A DNA stretch of 64,000 nt from Grifola frondosa (lineage: Eukaryota; Basidiomycota; Agaricomycetes; Polyporales; Grifolaceae): NCBI GenBank assembly GCA_001683735.1, contig LUGG01000033.1, forward strand, positions 310,001-374,000, written 5' to 3'. Below are positions 1 to 12,400 of the stretch, one piece after another (positions within the stretch are counted from its first letter, which is position 1; each line of letters begins with the position of its first letter). The position numbers and the translations under genes are program-made. The notes under the pieces were generated by a model that ran no database searches, was not told the origin of the DNA, and saw only the letters and a list, made by a program, of their open reading frames with translations.

Positions 1-3000
1 TCCAGTGACAGTGAGCAGTACGAAAGGATCCGTTACTACGCAGGCGCTCCTAGATTCCGGAGCTTTTTCAGTCTTTATTCATGAACGATTCGTGCGAAAG
101 CACAAGGTTGGGGTGAAGACCCTCAAAAAGCCGTTGATAGTTTATAACGCGGATAGGTCCGAAAATGAGAGCGGGCCAATCCAAGTTTATACCGTATTAT
201 GGCTTAAGATAGGAAACCACGAGTCTGAAGTTCCCATGCTTGTGACCAATGTAGGCGATCGAGACTTAATTATCGGTCTAGACTACATTCGATGTCACAA
301 CCCAGAGATAGATTGGGAGGCAGGAACCTTGGAGTTTACGAGATGTCCGGAAGAGTGTGGTCCTCGGTTTGCAAAAAAGAAAAGAAAGGAAAGGCAGACA
401 GTGGAGGAAGTTGATCGAGTCTTAGCGTCCATGGGTAGGCTCCGTGCAGCTGAGATAAGTGACACGAAAGCTCCATCACAACCTGCTTGGGAAGAACGAA
501 TGGAACTTGAAGAAGAGTTCATTCGTGTGGACGATGAAGTTCCTCTCGGATATCGTTATTCGAAGCGGTACTGGGAGTTCTACAAGGACACCGTTGCCTG
601 GTATGAGGTTGATTCGCAAGACCCCGAGTCTAATGCAGTTCTCGAGCAATGGGTAGAGATCTGCGCAAAGTACACTAAATCACAGGAGATCGAAGAAGCG
701 GCCCAAAAAGGGAAACAAACGAAGGAATGGAAAGAGATCGTTTCAGATCACCTTCACGATTTCGAGGACGTCTTTTCCAAGACGGCTAGCAAACGATTCC
801 CTACGAGCAAATCCTATGATCATGCAATTGACTTGATGCCGGATCAAAATCTGCCACCTATCTCCAAGGTTTACCCCCTGTCACCGGAAGAGACCCATCA
901 ATTGGATGAGTTCTTGGACGAGAACCTCCGAAAAGGTTACATCTGTCCATCCAAGAGCCCCGTTGGTGCAGCGGTCTTCTTTGTGAAGAAGAAGGATGGA
1001 TCCCTCCGACTCGTCCAAGACTACCAAAAGCTGAACACGGTCACGATCAAGAACTGCTATCCACTTCCGCGCATCAGCTCCTTGATCGATCAACTGAAAG
1101 GCGCCAAATACTTTACGAAGTTAGACCTACGTTGGGGATACAACAACGTATGGATCAAGGATGGTGATCAGTGGAAAGCAGCTTTCAAGATGCACCGAGG
1201 ATTATTCGAGCCAACAGTCATGTTCTTCGGCCTTCATGGTTCCCCAGGAACATTCCAAGCGATGATGAATGAGATTCTAAAAGATCTCATTCTCGAAGGA
1301 CATGTGGTGGTTTATCTGGATGATATCCTCATTTTCACCACTGACCTTCGTACTCATCGACACATCACACGTGAAGTATTGAAATGTTTACGGGACAGAG
1401 ACTTGTTCTTGAAGCCAGAAAAATGCCTGTTTGAAGAACTATCCATCGACTACCTTGGTATGATTATTTCACAGAACTCTGTCTCCATGGATCCGAAAAA
1501 GGTCGAAGGAGTTCTCGATTGGCCAGTGCCCAAAACCGTTAAGGAAGTACAAGCCTTTTTAGGTTTTGCGAACTTCTATCGATGTTTCATTCAAGGTTTC
1601 GCAGACGTCTCTAAACCATTGAATGTCCTAACTTGAAAGAACTTTAAGTGGCAATGGGAACGGGAACAACAACACGCCTTTGAAACCTTAAAGCGCGCAT
1701 TCACCTCAGCACCTATTTTGAAACTTCCAGACCTGGACCAGCCATTTAGATTGGAGACAGATGCTTCGGACTTCACGACAGGTGCCGTTCTTGAACAGCG
1801 AGATGGAGAAGGAGCTTGGCACCCAGTCGCCTTTTATTCCAAAGGACTCAACGAGCACGAACGCAACTACGAGATCTACGACAAAGAGTTGCTGGCAATC
1901 ATTCGGGCTTTGGAAGAATACAGGCACTACCTCGAAGGGGGCCCTCACTCGGTCGAAATTTGGTCGGACCACAAGAATCTTGAATACTTCCAGAAGGCTC
2001 AAGATCTAACGCGCAGACAGGCTCGTTGGTCACTTTATCTTACCCGGTTTAACTTCACGATTCACCATCGTCCTGGAAAGACTATGCAATGAGCGGATCC
2101 GTTGTCGCGTAGAACCGACCATGAAGAGGGGGTCGCTTCAGACAACCGGGATAAGGTCGTGCTAAAAGCGGAATACTTTCAAGCTCGCGCCATCCAACCC
2201 GGTCATGCATCTATCGTTCCCGACCAATCTTTACTCGATCACATTCGCGAAGCCCTCACGCGTGATGAGATCACGACGGAGCCGATTCAAAAGGCGATGG
2301 CTCATGGCCCACGTGAACTCGCTGCCAGCCTACAGGACTGGAATGTGGATAATGGCCTACTGTTGCATCGAGGAAAAGTCTATGTGCCAAAGGACGACGC
2401 CATTCATAAGGAGATCATTCAATTGCATCACGATCACCCTACTGCCGGTCATCCAGGACGCTGGAAGACGTATGAACTCGTCAGTCGTAATTATTGGTGG
2501 CCAGGACTCTCCGTATATGTCCGGAACTATGTCGACGGCTGTGACGCTTGTCAACGTAATAAAACTTTCCCTAGACAACCATACGGTCCTCTCCAGCCCA
2601 ACGAAATTCCAGACCAACCTTGGGATGTTACAACGGTCGACTTGATCACAGGCCTGCCTGAAAGCGTTGGACACGATGCAATCATGGTTGTTGCCGATCG
2701 AATGACGAAACGAGCACGGTTTTTCCCTGTACATGGTACGATTGACACTCGAGAAGTTGCCGAGGTATACTATCGAGAAATTTGGTCACAACACGGACTG
2801 CCGAAGAAAATCATTTCGGACCGCGGAACTCAATTTGCATCTAGAGTTTTCCAAGAATTATGCAAAATTCTCGAAATAACCTCCGCTATGTCCACCGCTT
2901 ACCATCCACAAACCAATGGTCAAACAGAATGGATGAACCAAGAACTCGAACAGTATCTACGTATTTACTGCAACTTCCGCCAAGATGATTGGCACGATAA

Positions 3001-3814
3001 ACTTATCGAAGCAGAATTCACGTACAATAATCAAGCTCACGAGTCCACCAAGGTTTCTCCATTTTACGCGGACTTGGGACGTCATCCACGGGCAATGCCA
3101 GATCTCGTTACAGCGGTACGACACCCAGACTTGGACACCTTGATGCGCGAGCGCGAAGCTGCCCGAAAGGAATCACAGGCAGTGTTACAACTTGCAGCGG
3201 ATCGTATGAAACGATACTATGATCAACACGTTCAGGACACTCCTCAGTTCAAAGTCGGTGATCTAGTCTGGCTGGATGCTCGTAACATTCGTACAGAACA
3301 GCCAAGCAAAAAGCTGAGCGCAAAATGTCATGGACCATTCGAGATTCTCGAACAAGTCTCACCGCTCAACTTCAAGCTTAAACTTCCCCGAACCTGGCAC
3401 ATTCACCCCGTGTTTCATGCTTCGTTATTGTCGGCCCACAAAACAGATCAAATCCCAGGTCGGAAACCAACGAAACCACCTGCGATCATCATCGAAGGAG
3501 AACCCGAATATGAAGTTGAAAAGGTTCTCGATTCACGGATGTTCCGCAACCGCCTTCAATACCTCGTGAAATGGGTAGGATACCCTGATTCCGAAAACTC
3601 TTGGGAACCTCGCTCCAATCTTGACAATGCCGCCAATTTTGTTGCCGATTTCCATCGTACACACCCCTCCGCTCCACGGCAAATTAGCCAATTATCGATG
3701 AACAACATGCAGTTCCAACCGCTGATCAACTATACTGTTGTTGATAAACCACCGGGAATTTGGACACGAGGCAAAATTATTGGTCACGAAGCTCGTCCAG
3801 AGAAACTCGCCTGA
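1..3814 (+). pseudogene. Ty3/gypsy Pol polyprotein (protease-RT-RNase H-integrase-chromodomain), 5' partial, two in-frame stops
   Basis: One continuous reading frame runs in from the left edge and encodes the retrotransposon enzymes in Ty3/gypsy order. The protease motif DSG lies at 53-61. The reverse transcriptase has its YLDD active site at 1313-1324. RNase H begins near 1740 ([12 protein letters not shown]). The integrase has an HHCC zinc finger at about 2425-2560 and a DD35E triad at D2639, D2819 and E2927. A C-terminal chromodomain (about 3508-3660, [17 protein letters not shown]) marks a chromovirus. Such elements copy themselves through RNA and integrate cDNA; the chromodomain is thought to steer integration to heterochromatin. 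Two TGA codons, 1634-1636 and 2090-2092, interrupt the frame without shifting it, so this copy should not make full-length Pol. Gag and the 5' LTR lie outside the window. Confidence 0.95.
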
Positions 3815-3822
3815 AGAGGGGG
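3813..3822 (+). promoter_or_regulatory. polypurine tract of the gypsy element
   Basis: A purine run (GAAGAGGGGG) lies immediately after the Pol stop codon and a few bases before the TGTAAC start of the putative 3' LTR. This is where the plus-strand DNA primer of an LTR retrotransposon is expected. Called from position and composition only. Confidence 0.6.
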
Positions 3823-3825
3823 TCA

Positions 3826-4190
3826 TGTAACAATTTTCCTAATTTGGATAGAGATGCGGACTAGACACTGGAATGTGACACATCCAGTCACATGGAGAAT
3901 TGGGTCAGGTGATTAATGGTGGGAAAGGACCATCGCATGTATAAATGAATGAAAGGTATTTAAGGGTTGGTTACTTGCTCCTGAAACTTTAGCTCGTTCA
4001 ACTTCGTTGAACACATTTGCTATCGTTTCAGGTAAGCATTATTGTATTACTATTGTGATAGTTATTTACTTCATTGAACATGTTTGCTATCGTTTCAGTA
4101 TTTGATATCGTCGCTCACGCTGTCACGCACCAAATGTGTTTGGTACCTGGACATGGCAAAATAACATCAATTTTGCACATCCTGTCATCA
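3826..4190 (+). repeat. putative 3' LTR of the gypsy element (right end approximate)
   Basis: The block begins with TGTAAC just after the polypurine tract, as an LTR should. It contains a TATA-like TATAAATG at 3940-3947 and a second A/T-rich site near 3956. Inside it, a segment of about 25 bp containing TTTGCTATCGTTTCAG occurs twice, near 4013 and 4078. I cannot fix the 3' boundary because the 5' LTR is outside the window; an end anywhere from about 4130 to 4200 would fit. Confidence 0.55.
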
Positions 4191-4307
4191 ATAAGTAACA
4201 TGACATGGGACATCAAATCGGGAACATGGTCACGTGCTTATACTCATAAATAAAGCACAACTCTGTTCAACCGTTCCCAGGCATTCTTGTTCCTGTCCAT
4301 CACCATC

Positions 4308-4751
4308 ATGCAGGCAATTTCGTACCCTCGTGATACTCAGGTTCCCTACTATCGGGTGCATCGACAGACTCGTAAACATATCCTCATCCTCGATCCAGTC
4401 CAGGATCATCTTATCCCAATCTATTTTTCTGGTCCCCTTCGTCTTTTGGGACCCAACATCGAGTTTACAGGACGAATCACCCGCATCCTTCAATTTCAGG
4501 AGACTCGAGTCATTGTTGCTGTGGAGCATTACACAGGCACCCAGGAAGTTGCAGTGGGCATTCCCTATTCCATTCTAGCCATGTTTGAATGGTTGGATGC
4601 ATGGATCATTCGGAACATTGCTCATCGCAGAGGAATGTTGAAGCCGAACAGTGATATAGTTGAATTGCCGAAGAACATGCTGCAAGCAGGAGATGCGAGA
4701 CTGATAGATGACTTTCTACTGATCTATGAGGGACATGGATGGAAGAATTAG
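4308..4751 (+). CDS. hypothetical protein, 147 aa, unrecognised
   Basis: An uninterrupted ATG-started frame of 147 codons follows the gypsy LTR. I chose the ATG at 4308 because longer versions of the frame rely on a non-ATG start. The protein is of mixed composition with no obvious signal peptide or long membrane helix. It has a basic N-terminus (YYRVHRQTRKHI), a beta-like middle (GRITRILQFQETRVIVAVEH) and an acidic tail. The region just upstream carries a TATA-like ACTCATAAATAAAG. I do not recognise a family. It could be a small domesticated or retrotransposon-carried ORF, or a host gene; its closeness to the LTR leaves both open. Confidence 0.4.
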   Translation: MQAISYPRDTQVPYYRVHRQTRKHILILDPVQDHLIPIYFSGPLRLLGPNIEFTGRITRILQFQETRVIVAVEHYTGTQEVAVGIPYSILAMFEWLDAWIIRNIAHRRGMLKPNSDIVELPKNMLQAGDARLIDDFLLIYEGHGWKN

Positions 4752-4759
4752 GTCACATG

Positions 4760-6205
4760 ACAATGTATCCATTTTCCCACCAATCAGCACTCAGCTCACA
4801 TTATTTCAAGTCAAAATATGCATCTTTTGTTAAGGACATTACATAAGAATGATTATAAGAAGGAACTACATGACTTGAGAAGTTACAATGGAAGGACCTA
4901 GACAAGGTCCAGACCAGTCTACATGTTCTAGCTAAGTTCCAGAATGGCCTAGCCCTTGTCAAGAAACTCAATACGACCCAGGCTTGTCAAAAGACACCCT
5001 CAAATTTGGAGTGTTATCAGTTGTAACCCCATTTTGCAAGCCCAGACAGGTCCAGATCAATCACATGACCACCTAGATCATGAGCCCAGACCATCTAGAC
5101 AAGGCCTAGATGTGGAGATAAGGAGAAAAGTAGGAGATATAAATAGAATTGAAAGATTTAGTGTAGAAATAAGCTTAGTTAGGAAGACTTTGTACTGAAT
5201 TCGTAGTTTTGATACTTTTGTAACATAGTTTAGAATGTTCCATGACTAAGACATGATCAGATGACCTCAGATGAACTCTGATTTGTCAGCACTAATTCAG
5301 AAAAGCCAAGTCAGGACCAATTAGGATTGACCATGGATAATCATGATCAGTCGTGATTAGTCAGGATTTGAGGTGGATTAGTAAGGCAACCCAGAAATGA
5401 GTCAGGGGGAGTCAGAGTGAGTCATTTCCATGGAATGTTCTGGAATTTCCTCAGGGTATAAAAGCAGGCCAAACTGCCCCTCTGAGAGCAATATAGTTTT
5501 TTATCCACTTTCACCCCAGACATCTGTGTGCCCTCTCCTTCTGTGTGAATTTCACCTTGGATTGTCACCTGACCAGACTGAGCTCTGGTAGTACAAGTCC
5601 AAGAAGAGCATCTCAAGGACCCTACAAGGAAAGTAGGATAGGTTGAGTACTCTGCAGTAGAATATTCTCAGTAGCAAGACAGCAGATTGCGGCGTAAGGA
5701 AAGTGCAGGTTTAAGTTCAAGACAAGAAGTTTCTTGGGCTGTTTGACTGTTCAGACAAGTGCTCTGAAAGTACAGACCCAGGCAGGAAGACTCAAGGACC
5801 CTACAGGACAGTAGGCTAGGTTGAGCACTCTCACGAGACCAGGAATTGAAGTCGCAAGTGTTAGCAAGTAATATCCCTGACATTCATTTGGAATCTACGT
5901 ACCTGAATCTTATATATTGATAAATCTCGGATTTCCGGACTTGGCTGAGCGTCTGACCGGAAAAGTAGGAAAACCCGTCACGCTTGGTGCACATTGAAGT
6001 ATTAAAGGCTTTTAAATTTCTTGCTACTTATAATTCAGTTTCACTGAACCCCTTGCTTGAAAAATAAATCCTTTTGTGAACAAATTCTTGTGTTAGAAAT
6101 TTATTCTCAGACAGGAACTCTCACGTATGTCAATAACCCCTTACAACGCGTGCAAATCAAGCCGAGAGTAAGCCTACTCGTCGGCAATTGAGTTGATTTG
6201 TTACA
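4760..6205. repeat. LTR-like non-coding block (probable solo or truncated LTR)
   Basis: No gene is visible in these 1.4 kb. The right edge, GATTTGTTACA, is on the minus strand a TGTAACAAATC start, and it falls exactly where the Copia gag reading frame breaks off inside its zinc-knuckle region, so a retroelement LTR probably inserted there. A TATA box (TATAAAAG) sits at 5457-5464 followed by a pyrimidine-rich leader. A segment of about 72 bp is duplicated (5580-5653 and 5760-5831). I could not find the left boundary or a convincing target duplication (the right flank is CCACC), so its orientation and family are uncertain. Confidence 0.45.
5580..5831 (+). repeat. 72-bp imperfect direct repeat, two copies
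   Basis: The copies at 5580-5653 and 5760-5831 share GCTCTG, a variable middle, then CTCAAGGACCCTACA and AGGTTGAG with few differences. Direct subrepeats like this are common in LTR U3/R regions and support the LTR reading of the surrounding block. Confidence 0.75.
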
Positions 6206-6524
6206 CCACCGCACTTGAAACACGTCAAGTCCTCCTCAGAATGGTGAGTACTATTCTTGTTCGAGTTCACGCTGCGTCCCCGATTACTGCCGCGTCCGCA
6301 TCCTCGTGTCACACCACGTCCATTGGTGAAAGCAGCATTAGCTGCAACACTTTTGTCGGTGGTCTTGAGGACGGCGCGTGAGTCTGCTTCAGCACGGAGC
6401 GCTTTGATGATTTCCGCAGAGGTTACGATACGGCGCATAGCACCAGTTGCCAAGGTCGAGTTATAGATGTCGGTAGCGGTGGCGATGGCGGTGACAACAG
6501 GAGCAAAGGAGCGGGGAATAGATG
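6206..6524 (-). pseudogene. Copia gag, C-terminal fragment
   Basis: Read on the minus strand this encodes the end of a Ty1/copia Gag (UBN2-type): a helical stretch with MRRIVTSAEIIKALRAEADS, a Gly/Arg/Asn-rich linker (GRGVTRGCGRGSNRGRS), and the first half of a CCHC zinc knuckle (CFKCGG). The frame then runs into unrelated sequence at 6205, the edge of the LTR-like block. The upstream end stops at 6524 against a transposon tip. The missing N-terminal part is at 14884-15321; the two join in frame if the intervening elements are taken out. No Copia integrase or reverse transcriptase is present. Confidence 0.8.
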
Positions 6525-6675
6525 TGCATCAGCAAAATGTCGATTTGACTTATGGCTCTTAAATAACCCTTATGAACTTACTTTTAAGTCTTATTTCTCT
6601 TTTTTTCTTAATTAAGACCAATAAGAGCGATTAAGACGTAAAAGAGGTCTCATAAGGGTTTTTACATCAGCAAAA

Positions 6676-7160
6676 CATTTTTGGCCTGAGCAGACTGTAC
6701 ATACCCGTGCACACCCCAGAAGTGAGTGCACCAAATATATTTTCTTGCACACCACACTTGGTGTTTGGCAAGAACTGCCAGACAGTGCCAGCCACTGCAC
6801 CATATGGCCGGAGGCGTGCAATCAGAGCCCGGCCATTCCAAACTGGCGCTGTTCCTCTGATACGATAGGGCCAGGCACAATACATATCGGGCAAGACCTT
6901 CTATCGTATTGCCAGCCTCGGCGTGTGCCTGGCACCAATTTCCCCGGCATTAGCGGACATGAGTCCGGTCCTGTAAGATTGATGCCATGTCCCTGCCGCT
7001 TGCACATCTCGGTCCCCGACGCTTGCACGTCTTGGTCACGGAAATTAATATATTTAATTTGAATCACACAAACACCGATGGAGTCCACAAGAAATTTGAG
7101 CAACAATAGAAAGCACAAACAAAATTAATCACTGTCAAGAAAATATGCATGCTTCCGACC
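6676..7160. other. Plavaka left subterminal region, non-coding
   Basis: No supported gene. The sequence contains short GC-rich motifs such as CTGCCAGACAGTGCCAGCC and GGCCGG, with partners in the right subterminal region (TCTGCCAGATAGC, GTCTGGCCAGG near 14107-14142). Subterminal repeats of this kind commonly serve as transposase binding sites; that role here is inferred. Confidence 0.4.
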
Positions 7161-9188
7161 CTAAAACCACTCCGGGAGGTCATCAAGCTCGTCGCGCTCT
7201 TCTTCGCCGTCTTCCGGATAATCCAGTTCTTGCATGTCCTTGTCAGAATCGTCTTCGGCGCCGCTATCATGGTCCCATGCGTCTTCCTTGCCGCTGGTAC
7301 CATTGTCCCCACGGTCCTCGTCGGAATTCTCACCAGCATAACGGATCTGGTCCTCGAGAGCTCACTGCGCCATCTCCTCACCACGCCTATGCTCCTTGAT
7401 GGCGGCGCGCTGAGCGAGAATCCGCACATACATATTGTCTCCGTCGTCCTCGTCGTCGCTGTCACTTCTGTTGTTCCCGAATACTTCTCTGTGGTGGGGT
7501 ATGTATCAGTAGATAGATTAATAAATACAGAAAATGACACTTACTCGTTCCACCACTTCAATGTGGAGGCGCGCCATTCAGCATTCGAGAACAAATGTAT
7601 AAGGCTGTTGTAGAAATCCGCGCTGTTGAATTTGTTGTCATCGACATGCCAGGCATCTTGGTCGTTGAGAATGAAGCGCGCCTGGTGCATAAGAAGAAGA
7701 TGAGTGCGAATTTATATAAGTGAAGGAGACATACCAAGACTGCAACATATCCGATGTTTTCAGGAGTCACCTCACTCATCTTGTTGAGCTCGGCCACAGG
7801 CCTAGGTCCGCCCTTGAGGCCTACGCAGGCGGACACAGTAGCGTTGCGTTTCCCTGTAAAGATGTGATGGAAGCACTTGTATATTTGGGTCAGTAATGTA
7901 CTTGAAGCCAAGAAAACACTCACTCGAACGAGGAACGGGCCCCTGCAGAGCCCGTAGTCAGATCTCCCCTTCTTATAGCCATCCTCGGGGTACATGAATG
8001 AGGGATAATCGCGGGATTTGATCCTCGTAGTCCCCTCGCGCACATTGCGACAGAACCTACATGAAAATCAATGTGGTGAGTGCATGTATACATCGGAGCG
8101 AGACTCACAATTCTGGATTAGCATCGAAATCATCCCGTAGTCTACGAGGCGTTAAGAGGCATGCGGTTGCGAGATCCTTGAAGCCGCGGAGCATCTTGTT
8201 GCGTCCGGCCTGGTAGCAAATAATCGTGCCGTCGAGGCATACCTCCTCGATATATAGCATGGCGTCGTAGCGCAGCGTGCCGAGGTCGTCCGAGCGTGCA
8301 AATCGAGCGTGTGCATCAAGCTGTGATCGATAATGTTGGCCAATAGGTGAGGCAAGATAGCAAAGTGTGAAAATAACTTACGAATGCGCCAAGGAGGACC
8401 ACCCCATATGGACTGATGGTGAGGTCGGGCATCAGCGCAGGCATGAATGGAACACGGCACAGGATAGTGCCCCATGCCTTCAGATATTTTTCAATATCCT
8501 CGGGTGCGCTGTCATTGATTAGTACCCATGGCGGTAGCATATATGCAGGGGACATACATATTTTTGAAGGCTTCCATCTCCTGCGTGGTCACCACGGGCT
8601 CCGGGTCATCATGGAGAGCAACGCCCACGGTGACTAACTCTGGGATGTTGATATGATTACCGCATTCGCGATTAATCATGCGCCCGGCATCCTTGAGTTG
8701 CGCGCCGGGGCTGTGGGTTTCTCTGCGCACGAAGAAGGTGAGCATACATGTGCATATATGCTCATTACTTACCTTATAACCCATCCTCTTGATTCCTTTG
8801 CATTGCGCAACTCAAGCATGACCAACCGATAGAAATCATCGAATTTGGGGTTCTTGTCGTCCGGAACGAAGGCATCGTCATCCGAGGAATCAACATGGCG
8901 CGACTTGCCATGTTTAGCTCGTGCGCGGGGATAGGAGAGGACGGCGTGCAGCTAGAAGAAAATTGTTTCTTGTGCGGGCGAGGGGAGGCTGAGCGATTGT
9001 CTGCACGGCCACGGCCCCGCACTTGACGAGGTGGTGGCGACGACTGAGGACTCGAAGGCAGCGTGGGGGATTCGATATGCCTATATTAGGTTAGTGTGCA
9101 GATCTTCAAGGGCATCTCTCACGTACCTGGCGCATCGATCACCCACATCTTGGGTGCCGGAATGCGATTTATTCTTGCGGGAGGGCAT
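7161..9188 (-). pseudogene. DUF6698-like accessory protein of the Plavaka element, one in-frame TGA
   Basis: Starting at the ATG at 9188 (MPSRKNKSHSGTQD), splicing about eight minus-strand exons with short GT-AG introns gives one protein. It has a Pro/Ser-rich basic N-terminus, a segment DDKNPKFDDFYRLVMLEL, a core (IIRYDAML-like LRYDAMLYIEEV), and a conserved-looking block with LCRGPFLVR, CFHHIFTGKRNATVS, TPENIGYVAVL and ARFILNDQDAWHVDDNKFNS. This block resembles proteins annotated DUF6698, a family common in mushroom genomes and of unknown function. The acidic tail (EELDDLPEW-like) ends at 7161. The frame is cut by a TGA at 7362-7364 just before the tail. Near 8960 the join between the N-terminus and core needs either a small intron or a frameshift. 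It lies head to head with the transposase, 310 bp apart. Confidence 0.65.
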
Positions 9189-9498
9189 GTTGAGGTGAGA
9201 GAAAGCGAGGAGAAACTGAGCAAAGGCAGAGCAAAGGCAGAGGAAGGTTGTCGTATGGGTTCAAAGTCGTGGATCGCAGCATGCCAGCTCACCCCAACTT
9301 TTATACCTGTCGTCACTTGAAGGACGCGATCTTGACTGAACTTTAAGAACGCGGTCCCGTGACCATGTGAGTGCCCCGATTTTGACTTCAGTAACAAATT
9401 CGCTTACCCCACTATATGCGCGCTTACCCCGCTCGCGCTTACCTCGCTATATGCGTTTACTTCTCCTCCTCGTGTTGGTGTGTGCTCTCTCGATTTCT
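9189..9498. promoter_or_regulatory. divergent promoter region of the Plavaka element
   Basis: These 310 bp separate the two divergent start codons (9188 minus, 9499 plus) and must hold the promoters of both transposon genes. Near 9405-9455 there is a short tandem motif, GCTTACCCC/GCTTACCTCGCTATATGCG, repeated about four times. The function of the motif is inferred from its position only. Confidence 0.5.
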
Positions 9499-12400
9499 AT
9501 GAGAATACAATGTTCGGGCTGCCAGCGCGGGTTCAACGAGCTCCGCGGATTGAAACGCCACCGCCTATCGTGCAAGAAACTCTCCCAACAGCTACTTCCC
9601 CTGAAACATGACCGCGAACAGGCCCATCTGCGCATTTACGAGGGACGAGAATGTGCACGCAACATAAAATTGCTGCGGCTCGCGGACGAAAAGGCTGCGG
9701 AGGAGGAGAAACTCAGAGCCCAGGAGGCACGAGAGTACGAAGAGGTAAGCCGCAATAATGATTGAAGATAATAGAAATTCACATATATCACTATCAGCTT
9801 CAGGTTCAGGCAGCTGTCGTCACAGACATGGCTGTGGTCCATTCTGTCAGCAGGGTCGGACGTAAATGCAAGGCTCCCGAGGCGCTCAAAGACTACCTTC
9901 CAAGCTCTCTCACCGGTCTTCCCAGTTTCTTTGCCCAGCCTCCACCCAAGCCCAAGCACATGGCTAAAGCGCCACAGCCACCGAGTCCTGCGCGATCCCC
10001 TACACCTGAGCCACCTCCGTTACCCAAGCACATCCATACCCCACTGAACTCCTTCGGAGTATTTCGTCGCTATGTTGTTCAACCTGTCTCTGATCCCGAA
10101 GACATGCTCACCATCGAGCATTTCTCTGACTCACCCAACCATCTTCCCACCTCCATCGATACACAGCACTTGAGCCCACTGCGCGGCTTTGGGATTTCAC
10201 TTTCCAAAGCCGCGCAGAAGGCCAAGGACAACTTCTTCGCACCCTTCCTCAACGCCAGCACATTCAAATTGATGCGCTGGTATTACTCCACCTCACACTG
10301 CAAATCAGCATTCAACCTCGACCGCCTTGTCACGGAAGTGCTCTGTGCCGACGACTTCCATCCCGACGACCTTGAGGGCTTCCGCGCTGCCCGAGAGATG
10401 AGGCGCTTGGATGAATTCACAGATTCAAGCACTGCCTTTTCTGCAGCGGACGGGTGGCACGAGGAGTCCGTCAAGATCAAGCTGCCTCACAGTGGCACGC
10501 GCTGGAATTATGAGGACGAGGCACCAGAATTCGAGGTTAAGGGTGTATTCGTACGTCCTCTAATTGAAGTGATCAAAGCAGCCTTCCAAGACCCGAGCGC
10601 GCACGGCTTCCACTGGATTCCATTCAAGTATCTCTGGCAATCCGATCCTGTCTCTGGGCCAACTCCTCTGCCAGAACGCATTTATACCGACACCTACAAT
10701 TCGGATGCCATGCTCGAGGCCGACGCTGAAATTCGAGCACAACCCAGGAATCTAGAAGACTCGCCCGACATTGAATACTCCGTCGCTCCCATCCTCGTAT
10801 GGTCCGACTCCACCCACCTAGCGAGTTTCGGCACCGCATCTCTATGGCCCATCTATGCCTTTTTTGGGAACCTCTCCAAGTATACTCGTGCAAAGCCGCG
10901 CTCATTTGCAGCGCAGCATCTCGCATACATACCCAAGGTGCGCTCTCACTTATTTTCATCCGCAGAAAATTCTCTGTACATTCTAACGCTGCATTTTAGC
11001 TCCCAGGGTCGTTCCAACAACATTATCAATCCATATTCCAATCGCCTGCGACCGTAGCCATCCTGCGCTTTGTCAACCGCGAACTCATGCATAAAATCTG
11101 GCTCCTCCTGCTTTCTCCAGATTTTATGCATGCGTACGTGCACGGCATCTTGATCAAGTGCGGCGACGGGTCTTGAGGCGCATATTTCTGCGATTTTTTA
11201 CTTATTCTGCGGATTACCCAGAGAAGTGAGATTCCATCTGTTTACATAGTCGGCCTGACTAATTATTTTGTTTAGAATATTGCTCGCATGCATCCGGTAT
11301 CTTGCAAGATGCCCTTGTCTGGACTGCCATACGAAGAAGGTGTATGTGCCAGGTCTGGGCACTACTATAGATCGGCAGCGCCAAGCCAAGCATCGAGAAG
11401 ATACACAGGTCGTTCAAGACAAGATCGCCCTCATGCGCAAATGGATCTTCAAGGATGGCGCACCTGTGGAAGGAGCTTGGATCAATCGTAAGCTCGAAGA
11501 AACTTCCCTCACAACTACTCGAGTATGCATCTTCTTCAATTTTATGTCTCCGGGCTAATCACGTTGCTTTTACAGAGCGCATTCTCGATACGGTTGGCTC
11601 AATTCGGCTTCAATCACTACGAACTCTTCATGCCGGACCTCATGCACGAATTCGAACTCGGAGTATTCAAAGCAATCTTGATGCACACCATTCGTTTACT
11701 GATCGCTGCAGGGAACGACAACATTCAAGAATTTGACGAGCGGTGAGCTTCAATCTGTTTGCTTTGTTTGACTGCTCACTGATTTCTGGCGTGTTGCAGA
11801 TTTGCGCTCGTGCCCACATTTGGCCGCGATACTATACGCCGCTTTGGCGCGAACATCTCGGGCTTGAAGAAACTCGCTGCGCGCGACTTTGAGGACATTC
11901 TCCAGGTGCGTATTCACACATTTATATTCTATTCTGACTAATCTATGTACATCAGTGCATAATTCCGATTGTTGAGGGCCTATTGCCCGGCAAGCATAAT
12001 CGGATCGCGCTGGACATGTTCTTCGAGCTTACCCTGTGGCATGCACATGCTAAACTGCGTCTGCATACTGACTCTACCCTCCATCAATTCGAGCAGGCCA
12101 CGAAGACGATGGGCGCAAGTGTTTGGGAGTTCAAGAAGGTCGTCTGCGCCGCGTATGTCACGAAGGAGCTCCCGAAGGAGACAGCTGCATGGCAGAGACG
12201 ATCTGCAGTGCTCAGTGCCAAGACCAAGTCCGGGAAGGGCAAGGATCCTCCCAAGTCCTCCCAGGTTGCTGCGACGACAATGTCCGCCAAGCAGAAGGCT
12301 CCGTCCAACGACTGCGAAGACACTGAGGATGTGACATCCGCAGAGCCCAAGACGCCACTCAAGGACTCTGAAGATGCGAAGAAGGTGACACCCGCGGAGC

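Noticed and set aside
1634..2092. Programmed stop-codon readthrough in the gypsy Pol
   Set aside because: Two TGA codons at unusual places (end of RT and end of RNase H) without known readthrough context fit simple decay better.
11160..11225. An extra intron in the Plavaka transposase near 11172
   Set aside because: No GT-AG pair fits; a single missing base restores the expected RRIFLRFFTYSADYPE block exactly, so a frameshift is more likely.
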